Source of the DNA: Xanthomonas hortorum pv. pelargonii
Lineage (GTDB): Bacteria > Pseudomonadota > Gammaproteobacteria > Xanthomonadales > Xanthomonadaceae
Direction of reading: 5' to 3'
DNA: 64,000 nt
Assembly (NCBI RefSeq): GCF_024499015.1
Contig: NZ_CP098604.1
Location: forward strand, 4,588,001 to 4,652,000
How positions within the stretch are numbered: position 1 is the first letter of the stretch; the number at the start of each line of letters is the position of its first letter. Below, piece by piece: positions 56,872-64,000 of the stretch. A program made the position numbers and the translations under genes. The notes beneath the pieces are model-generated. The model worked only from the letters and a program-made list of their open reading frames with translations. It was not told the origin of the DNA and searched no databases.

Positions 56872-57726
56872 TCAAGACCCTCGTTGCGCGTAGCACCGTT
56901 CAAACTCTACAGGGGACAAGTCGCCAGTTGAACCGTGGCGGCGGTTGGGGTTGTAGAACATCTCGATGTAGTCGAATACCTCGGCGCGAGCGGCGTCCTT
57001 GGTGGGATAGGTCCGCCGCCTGATCCGCTCGCGTTTGAGCAGGCCGAAGAAGCTCTCTACGGGTGCGTTGTCGTGGCAGTTGCCACGCCGACTCATGCTG
57101 CACACCAAGCCATGGGACGCCAGGAAACTGCGCCAGTCATCGCTGGTGTAGACAGACCCTTGGTCCGAGTGAACCAAGCAACCAGTGTTGGGTTTGCGCC
57201 GCCACACCGCAGACAACAAGGCCTGCACGACCAACTCGGTGTCGGCCCGATCGCGCATCGCCCAGCCGACGACCTGCCTGGAAAACAGATCGATCACAAC
57301 AGCCAGGTACATCCAGCCTTCATGCGTGCGGATGAAGGTGAAATCGCTCGCCCAGGCCGTGTCCGGCTCCGTCACGTCGAACTGTCGGTCAAGCAGATTG
57401 GCAGCCGCCTTGCACTGCATCCCTCCATGGAAGCGCGGTTTGCGACCATAGCCCACCTGGGCACGCAGTCCCTCGGTGCGCATCAGCCGATGCACCCGAT
57501 GGCGACTACAACGCTCACCCAGATCGCGCAGATCCGTGGTGATCTTGCGATGCCCATAGACACCGCCGCTGGCCAGCCAGTGGTGCTTGATTAGTCCAAG
57601 CAAGCGATCATCTTCCTTGGCGCGCTCACTGTTGGGCGAGCACAACCAGGCGTAATAACCCGACCGGTTGACCCGCAATACCCGGCACATCGCACACACC
57701 CTGAATTCCCCGCAGTGGGCTTGCAT
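56872..57726 (-). CDS. IS3-family transposase OrfB (integrase core)
   Basis: 284 aa. HTH_21-like N-terminus (CRVLRVNRSGYYAWLCSP), then the DDE core: AWASDFTFIRTHEGWMYLAVVIDLFSRQVVGW, LVHSDQGSVYTSDDW and NAPVESFFGLLKRE. The frame is open upstream through an A-run in orfA (CTAAAAAAGG near 57776), so a -1 frameshift can make the OrfAB fusion that acts as transposase. Confidence 0.93.
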   Translation of the reverse strand: MQAHCGEFRVCAMCRVLRVNRSGYYAWLCSPNSERAKEDDRLLGLIKHHWLASGGVYGHRKITTDLRDLGERCSRHRVHRLMRTEGLRAQVGYGRKPRFHGGMQCKAAANLLDRQFDVTEPDTAWASDFTFIRTHEGWMYLAVVIDLFSRQVVGWAMRDRADTELVVQALLSAVWRRKPNTGCLVHSDQGSVYTSDDWRSFLASHGLVCSMSRRGNCHDNAPVESFFGLLKRERIRRRTYPTKDAARAEVFDYIEMFYNPNRRHGSTGDLSPVEFERCYAQRGS

Positions 57727-57743
57727 GAAGGCGTACTTTGCCT

Positions 57744-58016
57744 TTACCCCTTGGCAAAGTACGCGGCGGCCTTTTTTAGGATGTCGCGCTCCTCGGTCAC
57801 TCGACGCAACTCTGCCTTCAGCCGCCGAACCTCGGCGCTCTGGTCCACCTCGGCGCGATGCACCACGCCAGACTTGCCGAACGTGCGCAGCCAGGCGTAC
57901 AGGCTGTGCGTCGTGACACCCAGCCGCTCGGCGACTTCTGCCACCTTGAACCCACGATCAGTCACTTGCCGGACCGCCTCGATCTTGAACTCATCCGTAT
58001 ACCGCTTGCTGCTCAT
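57744..58016 (-). CDS. IS3-family transposase OrfA (HTH)
   Basis: About 90 aa, MSSKRYTDEFKIEAVRQVTD with the helix-turn-helix KVAEVAERLGVTTHSLYAWL and a leucine-zipper-like C-terminus (VRRLKAELRRVTEERDILKKAAAYFAKG). It contains the slippery A-run used to reach the orfB frame. Confidence 0.92.
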   Translation of the reverse strand: MSSKRYTDEFKIEAVRQVTDRGFKVAEVAERLGVTTHSLYAWLRTFGKSGVVHRAEVDQSAEVRRLKAELRRVTEERDILKKAAAYFAKG

Positions 58017-58053
58017 AGACACCTCCGAATCGACCATTTTCCATGGCCTTGAG

Positions 58054-61000
58054 ATGTCTAGGAAACCCTGGGCGTATCACAATCCAGCCTCGCCGGACCG
58101 TGACGTAACCGTGGTCTATGACGGCACACGCATTACGCGGTTGGTTGATGGCCATGGCCGCGCGGTGACGTTCGCCTATACGGACGGGCGTGTCACGGGC
58201 ATGGAGATTCCGGGTGGCGGAATCGTTCTTTACGACTACGATGTTGACGGTAATTTGATTGCCGCCACGTATCCCGATGGTGTGAAGCGCCTTTACCACT
58301 ATCACGAGAAGGGACTTGCGGAACCTCAGCTGGTCAACTATTTGACTGGTATCACCGGGGAGAGCGGTCAGCGCTATGCATCGTTTGGTTACGACACCTA
58401 TGGACGCGTGATAAGCAGCGTTCTCCATGGCGATACCGGGGCGGTCGATGGAGTGACTCTGAACTACGTGGCCGAAGGCGTCACGGAAGTCACCCAGGCA
58501 TCTGGCGCGGTCAAGCGCTTCGAGTATGGGTCTACTATCTTCAGCCCGGTCAACAACGTGACCGAAGGCGCAGCCAGCACTTCCAGCACCTACTTCAGCG
58601 ATGGTCGACTGCAAAGCGTGACGGACGCATCGGGCAGTAAGGTCTCCTACGAATACGCGCCGGCGTATCAATCAGCGGTAACGGTCGGCGATGGCACGCC
58701 GGAGTTGGCGCGCACCGAGAGAGTGAGGGATGCGCTGACCCACCAACTGACCGAGCTCAATGTTAAAGGGGCGCAGGGACTGGTTGTGTCCAAGCGATGG
58801 ACTCGCAATGAACGTGGTCAAGTGCTGACCCAGGTCGAGCAAGATGCCGTTTCCGGGAAGCAGCGCCAGCAGACCTTCACCTATTGCGAGCAGGCCGACG
58901 TAACCGCAGGAAGCTGCCCCCTGGTGGGAGTGCTGCTGCGTGTGGACGGGGCGCGCACGGATCTCAGCGACGCCACTACCTACGACTACTATCCCGCAGC
59001 CCAAGGCGGGGACCTGAAGACGATCACCAATGCAGTGGGCCAGGTCACCCAGTTCCTCAGTTACGATAGCGCCGGGCGCCTGCTGTCGCAGAAGGATCCG
59101 AATGGGGTCGTGACCGACTACAGCTACGATGCGCGAGGTCGGCTGACGGCAAGCATGGTCCGTGGACAGGATAGCGGCTCGGAGGCGGATGACCGCATTA
59201 CGCGCTACAGCTATTGGCCCACCGGCTTGGTCAAGCAGGTGGCGCTGCCGGGCGGCGACGTGTCTAACTTTACCTACGACAGCGCATTCCGGCTGACCAA
59301 GGTATCGGATCGTTACGGCAACTCCTTCGTCTACACGCTGGACACGTCAGGACACCGGATCAAGGAGGACATCACGGATGCCAAGAACACCTTGATGTTC
59401 ACGGTGTCCCGTATTTACGACGAACTCGGTCGCCTGACAACGCAGGCGGATGCGCAAGGCAATCCGACCGATTTTGCCTACGATGCGGTCGGCACGATGA
59501 AGGGGCGAACCGACGCCCTGGGCCGGTCTAGCGCCTACACATACGATGCCCTGCATCGCTTGAAGCAGAGTATCGAAGACGCCGGCGGCATCAAGGCGAC
59601 GAGCGTTTTTCAATACGACGTGCTTGGACAACCGTCAGTGGTGACGGATCCGAAAGGCTTGAAGACGACCTACCAGCGCAACGGTCTGGGCGAACTGTTG
59701 GCGCTGACAAGTCCCGACACGGGCAGCACCGGCTTCACCTACGACGACGCAGGCAACGTGCTATCTAGGAAGGACGCAGCCAACCGGCAGGCCACCTACA
59801 CCTACGATGCCTTAAACCGGCCAGTATCGGTGTCCTATGCCGATGCAGCGCTTGAGACCCGTTTTGTCTACGACGTGGCCCCGGCTGTCTGCGTGGCGGG
59901 AGAGCAGTTCGCAGCCGGGCGCTTGGCCAGCATGAAGGACGGCAGCGGCACGACGCAGTATTGCTACAACCGGTTCGGCGACATTGTGCGCAAGGTCCAG
60001 ACGACCAATGGCAAGGCATTGACGGTCCGTTATGCCTATACGGCAGGCGGGAACCTGACGAGCATGGTCTATCCGGACGGGGCGATGGTTGACTATGTAC
60101 GCAATGAGCTGGGCCAGATCGCCGAGGTGGGCTATACCGCGCCTGGAGGCTCGCGCGAGGTGTTGGTCAAGGGTGTCACGTATTTGCCGATGGGCCCGGT
60201 GGCCGGCTGGACCTACGGCAACGGGCGCGTGCTGACCCGAGCTTACGACCAGGATTACCGCCCCAAGGCCATTCAGGACAAAGCGGTTGGCGGTCTGGAT
60301 GTCGGGTTCGGGTTCGATGAGGTGGGCAATCTCACCGCACTGACCCCAGCCGGCAATCCAACGCCGGAGATCGGCCTGGGTTACGACACGCTCGGCCGCC
60401 TCACTGCCCTCACCGACGGTGTCACCGGAACCGTCATTGATGGCTATAGCTATGACGCCACCGGCAATCGCCTTAGCGCCAAGGTCGGCAGCGTTACACA
60501 GGCTTACACCTATCCAACGACCAATCATCGCCTGAGTGCAGTAGCTGGCGTGGCGCGCACCTACGACAAGACAGGCAATACGCTGAGCATCGGTGGCAAG
60601 GCGCGGGAGTTCCCCTACGACGCATCCGGCCGCATGAGCATGGTCAAGCGTGCAGGCGTGCTGGTGATGAATTATCGCTACAACGGTAAAGGCGAGCAGG
60701 TGCGCCGCTTCCTCGGCACCACTAACACCTACACGCTTTACGATGAAGCCGGCCACTGGCTGGGCGACTACGATAACAACGGCGCGCCCAAGCAGCAGGC
60801 GATCTGGCTGGACGACATGCCGGTAGGCCTGCTGGCCAACGCCAACAAGCTGCACTACATCGAACCTGATCACCTGGGCAGCCCGCGTGTGGTGGTTGAC
60901 CCGGTTCGTAACGTGGCGGTGTGGAGCTGGAGCCTAAAGGGCGAGGCCTTCGGCAACACTGCGCCGAATCAGGATCCGGATGGCGATGGTGCGGCGTTGG

Positions 61001-61332
61001 TGTTGGATATGCGGTTCCCGGGGCAGCGGTTTGATGCGGCCAGTGGACTAAATCAGAATTACTTCCGGGACTACGACTCTGCAACCGGACGTTATGGGCA
61101 GAGTGATCCGATTGGATTGCATGGAGGGATCGGCACTTACGTTTATAGCCTCTCAAGTCCATTCCGTTGGTCGGACAAATTTGGCTTGCTTCCGGGCGAT
61201 TGTTACAGAACAGAAAATTTGGCAGCAGCTCAGGCGCTTAAAGACATCCTACCGGCATCGATAAGAGAAGATTTGGAATACGGTGGCTGGGTATATCAAA
61301 AGCCTAAGGAAGGTCTGAACAACGAGGCCTGA
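58054..61332 (+). pseudogene. Rhs/YD-repeat protein, 5' end removed by IS3 and toxin tip cut by IS5
   Basis: From 58080 on the frame encodes many YD repeats (YTYDALNRP, FTYDDAGNVLSRKD, YSYDATGNRLSAK and others), the Rhs core with GAPKQQAIWLDDMPVGLL, YIEPDHLGSPRVVVDP and the cleavage-region signature YDSATGRYGQSDPIGLHGG. A variable tip follows, starting FGLLPGDCYRTENLAAAQALKDILP. The secretion-related N-terminus is absent because the frame begins in the IS3 right end (ATG at 58054 lies in the IS). At 61308 an IS5-family element enters the tip and adds a false end (GLNNEA). Intact relatives are >1,300 aa polymorphic toxins, often T6SS effectors. Confidence 0.88.
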
Positions 61333-62466
61333 GAGTGCGGGATGTCGCGTCGGTCCGGAGAGTCGCGTTTGGATCTTCGGATCTTCCGCTATTTCTGGCA
61401 CTTTCCTTGGGAATTCCCCGGGTTACAGGCGCACGCTCCCCATGGCAGGCAGTAACTGCTTTCGCTTCATCCACAGATTGGAGAGCGCAAACAAGGTCAG
61501 CACGTGTGCGGTGTTCTTGGCCAGGCCGCGATAGCGGACCTTGGTGTAACCGAACTGGCGCTTGATCACCCGGAACGGATGCTCCACCTTCGCGCGCACG
61601 CTGGCCTTGAAGTGTTCCCAACGCTGTTCCCGAGCACGCTCGCGTTTGTTGCCGATGGCTTTCAGCGTCGAACGCTTGGCGGCAATGAAAAATGCAGCCT
61701 TGCAGGTCTGCAGTTCTTCGCGTTTGTCCGCACCGGTGTAGCCGCTGTCGCCGAACACGCTGTCTTCTTTGCCATGCAGTAATGCGTGCGTCACCGTGAC
61801 GTCGGCGACATTGGCGGCTGTGCAATGGACGTGGTGCACCAGCCCGGAAAATTCATCCACGCCGATGTGCGCCTTCATCCCGAAATACCACTGATTGCCC
61901 TTCCTGGTCTGATGCATTTCAGGGTCGCGCGCGTGATCGGCGTTCTTGGTCGAACTGGGTGCAGCGATCAGCGTCGCATCGACGATCGTGCCCGACCGCA
62001 GGCTCTGCCCCTTGCGTGCCAGATGCGCGTTGACCGCGTCCAGCATCCGCGCGGCAAGGCCATGGGTCTCCAGCAGGCGCCGAAAGTTCAAAATCGTGGT
62101 CTCGTCCGGAACGTTGTCCAAGCCACCGAGCTGGGCAAAGCGCCGCAAGGTCGGAATCTCGTGCAGCGCTTCTTCCATCGCCGGATCGCTCAACGCATAC
62201 CACTGCTGCAGCAAATGAATCCGCAACATCGTCGCCAGTGCGTATGGCTGTCGACCAGGGCGTCCCGACACCGGATAGTGCGGTGCGATCAGACCGAGCA
62301 AGTGCTGCCACGGAACGACCTGCTCCATCTCGGCCAGGAAGATCTCCCGGCGGGTCTGCTTGCGCTTGCCCAGGCCTTCAGCGTCGCCGAACGTCAGTTG
62401 CATGGATTACTCCTCAACATGAGGCGGGTAGTGTCGCGTATCTATGGTGCGTTGTTCAGAGGTTCC
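61308..62466 (-). mobile_element. IS5-family insertion sequence inside the Rhs toxin tip
   Basis: Terminal repeats GGAAGGTCTGAACAACG (61308-61324) and inverted CGTTGTTCAGAGGTTCC (62450-62466) match at 15 of 17 positions. A 4-bp target duplication CTAA is at 61304-61307 and 62467-62470, fitting the YTAR targets of the IS5 group. One transposase gene is on the minus strand. Deleting the element and one CTAA restores an open Rhs toxin frame. Confidence 0.9.
61423..62403 (-). CDS. IS5-family transposase
   Basis: 326 aa. The N-terminal DUF772-like domain has MLRIHLLQQWYALSDPAMEEALHEI, followed by the DDE catalytic region: IVDATLIAAPSSTKN (Asp), VFGDSGYTGADKREEL (Asp) and KVEHPFRVIKRQFGYTKVRYRGLAKN (Glu). 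It appears complete. Confidence 0.94.
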   Translation of the reverse strand: MQLTFGDAEGLGKRKQTRREIFLAEMEQVVPWQHLLGLIAPHYPVSGRPGRQPYALATMLRIHLLQQWYALSDPAMEEALHEIPTLRRFAQLGGLDNVPDETTILNFRRLLETHGLAARMLDAVNAHLARKGQSLRSGTIVDATLIAAPSSTKNADHARDPEMHQTRKGNQWYFGMKAHIGVDEFSGLVHHVHCTAANVADVTVTHALLHGKEDSVFGDSGYTGADKREELQTCKAAFFIAAKRSTLKAIGNKRERAREQRWEHFKASVRAKVEHPFRVIKRQFGYTKVRYRGLAKNTAHVLTLFALSNLWMKRKQLLPAMGSVRL

Positions 62467-62470
62467 CTAA

Positions 62471-62801
62471 CGGGTATTACAGTTACACGACGCCACGTCG
62501 CGGGCTAACATCTTCAGTAAATCCTGGCCCGCGGCCGGATGGAGCAACTGGCGCGTATCACACACACGGGGATGTAACTCCGGGCTATGTGGGAGAAGCG
62601 TTCTCAAAGGCTGACACAAGAATACCCTATGGAGATGCGGCCTACTTAGGAACACCCTCAGGCAAGTTATTGAGATTTTCCACTTCAGGCTCGCCCTACA
62701 GTGATCTCCCAGGCGCGATTCAAAGTTCCGGCTGTGGATGTGACGGCAACAACAACAGGCTTTTGGAATTTCTCAACAATGCTTTTGGATGGCAATTATG
62801 A
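62471..62801 (+). pseudogene. C-terminal half of the Rhs DUF4329-like toxin, downstream of the IS
   Basis: It continues the tip after the IS: CGGGTATTACAGT encodes (N)GYYSYTTPRRGLTSS, then PGPRPDGATGAYHTHGDVTPGYVGEAFSKAD, YLGTPSGKLLRF and LLEFLNNAFGWQL. The G-A/FYHTHG and YLGTPSG motifs match DUF4329 tips of bacterial Rhs toxins, a metalloenzyme-like HTH(G) pattern. With the IS removed the junction reads WVYQKPNGYYSYTT. The stop overlaps the probable immunity gene (ATGA). Confidence 0.8.
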
Positions 62802-63121
62802 AATTCAAATCCTTAGTTATATTTTTGTCGCTATTCTTCGTTGACACTTCTGACGCGGAACCTAATAGCACACAAACTATCAAAGCGATTGAAGCAGCAA
62901 GTAAAGATTTTCAAACTAGGGTAATAGCAATGCATCCACCCAGTGGCGATTACTCGTTGCTGCGAGACCTTGACTCTTATTCGATGGGAATTGCAAAAAC
63001 GCCCTCAAAAATAATAGTCGTCTTTTTAGTGGATAAGCGCCTAGGAATCATAGGCGGCGGCGGAGAATACACGCTGAACAAAAAGGACGCGAAAATTATA
63101 AGCTTTAAGGGGTATGAATAA
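62798..63121 (+). CDS. Probable exported immunity protein for the Rhs toxin
   Basis: A 107-aa protein with a signal peptide (MKFKSLVIFLSLFFVDTSDA) and a small alpha/beta mature domain (TIKAIEAASKDFQTRVIAMH, SKIIVVFLVDKRLGIIGGGG). No family recognised. Role inferred from position: it starts in the ATGA of the toxin stop, is AT-rich like typical Rhs tips, and is followed by a displaced Rhs core. Export suggests the toxin acts in the periplasm. Confidence 0.6.
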   Translation: MKFKSLVIFLSLFFVDTSDAEPNSTQTIKAIEAASKDFQTRVIAMHPPSGDYSLLRDLDSYSMGIAKTPSKIIVVFLVDKRLGIIGGGGEYTLNKKDAKIISFKGYE

Positions 63122-64000
63122 ATCCTTTCCGGACGGGGCCGTGGTCGATTACGTGCACAACGCCCAGGGCCAGACCACCGAAGTCGGCGTCACCGAGGCT
63201 GGCGGCAACCCCCAGGTGCTGCTGAGTAACGCCAACTATTGCCCGTTCGGCCCTGCTGCCGACTGGACCTACGGCCGCACCCTCGCCCGCCAGTACGATC
63301 TGGACTACCGCCCGCAGGCGATCCAGGACACCCGCCCCGGCGGGCTGGAAGTGGGCTTCGGCTTCGATCCGGTGGGCAATCTCACCGCACTGACCCCAGC
63401 CGGCAATCCAACGCGGGAGATCGGCCTGGGCTACGACACGCTCGGCCGCCTCACTGCCCTCACCGATGGCATCACAGGAACAGTCATCGACGGCTATAGC
63501 TATGACGCCACCGGCAATCGCCTCAGCGCCAAGGTCGGAAGCGTTACACAGGCTTACACCTATCCAGCGACCAATCATCGCCTGAGTGCGGTAGCAAGCG
63601 TGGCGCGCACTTACGACAAAGCGGGAAATACGCTGACGATCGGCGGCAAAGCGCGGGAGTTCCCCTACGACGCATCCGGCCGCATGAGCATGGTCAAGCG
63701 TGCAGGCGCGGTGGTGATGAACTACCGCTACAACGGTAAAGGCGAGCAGGTGCGCCGCTTCCTCGGCACCACCAACACCTACACGCTTTACGATGAAGCC
63801 GGCCACTGGCTGGGCGACTACGACACCAATGGCGCGCCCAAGCAGCAGGCGATCTGGCTGGACGACATGCCGGTCGGCTTGCTAGCCAACGCAAACAAGC
63901 TGCACTACATCGAACCTGATCACCTGGGCAGCCCGCGTGTGGTGGTTGACCCGGTTCGTAACGTGGCGGTGTGGAGCTGGAGCCTGAAGGGCGAGGCCTT
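63114..64000 (+). pseudogene. Second (displaced) Rhs core fragment, runs off the window
   Basis: From MNKSFPDGAVVDYVHNAQGQ an Rhs core frame is open to the window end, with YTYPATNHRLSAVASVARTY, PYDASGRMSMVKRAGAVVMN and YIEPDHLGSPRVV. Bases 63371-64000 align without gaps to 60321-60950 at a constant offset of 3,050, with few differences. It has no Rhs N-terminus, so it looks like a displaced C-terminal cassette that can recombine with the main gene. Its own tip would lie beyond the window. Confidence 0.8.

Larger units (their letters stand above)
56846..58079 (-). mobile_element. IS3-family insertion sequence
   Basis: Ends TGATACGCCCAGGGTT (56846 on) and its inverted copy (to 58079) form imperfect ~30-bp terminal repeats with TG/CA tips. 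Inside are orfA and orfB on the minus strand in the usual overlapping-frame layout. No matching target duplication was seen, consistent with a later deletion on one side. Confidence 0.9.

Overview
The window is high-GC chromosomal DNA whose gene content and order point to a Xanthomonas. Supporting signs are an OAR-type TonB-dependent receptor locus, a beta-propeller glutaminyl cyclase, Xanthomonas-style intergenic repeats, and a perfect plant-inducible-promoter (PIP) box (TTCGC-N15-TTCGC). Everything was read by eye, so gene names rest on recognised motifs and neighbours. No database search was run.

Bases 1-49,000 are core chromosome. (1) 103-7109, minus strand: a full cytochrome c maturation operon, ccmA-B-C-D-E-F-G-H-I, tightly overlapped. 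(2) 7326-10892: a methionine/keto-acid aminotransferase followed by an omega-amidase, a glutaminyl cyclase and a small secreted protein. (3) 11287-14798, minus: scpA-scpB-rluB. (4) 15167-15732: a YciI protein and a BolA protein. (5) 16057-29173: a carbohydrate-uptake locus. It holds a LacI regulator with its own operators, a TonB receptor, a GH144-like glucanase lipoprotein, an ABC sugar transporter without ATPase, a large exported discoidin/(alpha/alpha)6 protein and a secreted EEP-fold hydrolase. The genes from the glucanase onward overlap or nearly overlap, and a second operator lies in front of them. (6) 29303-33869: a TraB-family membrane protein, a GNAT acetyltransferase, the agmatine-to-putrescine pair aguB/aguA, a small exported protein and rpmJ. 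(7) 34042-42345: cmk, rpsA, ihfB, lapA, lapB, then surface-polysaccharide genes (a WbpL-like transferase, a WbpM-like dehydratase, galU). (8) 42521-48994: a CPA2 antiporter, a DUF1244 gene, folD, guaB and guaA.

From the 3' end of guaA onward the window is an accessory island that runs past the right edge. A tyrosine integrase (49302-50504) is preceded by repeated ATGGYAT motifs. The most notable structure is a 2.35-kb element at 51178-53526. It has about 36-bp terminal inverted repeats beginning GGGG, is flanked by an exact 5-bp duplication (TGAAA), and contains no transposase. Its cargo is a PIP-box-driven small gene with a candidate acylated type III effector N-terminus, an M48 metalloprotease, a ParC-like partition gene, a resolvase scrap and a small membrane protein. 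This is the layout of a Tn3-family mobile insertion cassette. To its right lie a frameshifted kfrA with an intact palindromic operator, an AT-rich orphan ParA-type ATPase, a decayed antitoxin/toxin pair and several copies of an 80-90 bp imperfect palindrome that separate these genes.

The last 7 kb is an Rhs region damaged by insertion sequences. An IS3-family element cut off the Rhs N-terminus. An IS5-family element with a CTAA duplication sits inside the DUF4329-like toxin tip, and removing it on paper restores the toxin frame exactly. An exported probable immunity protein overlaps the toxin stop, and a second, nearly identical Rhs core begins right behind it. The island therefore looks like a site where effector, partition, toxin-antitoxin and polymorphic-toxin cargo has accumulated and partly decayed.
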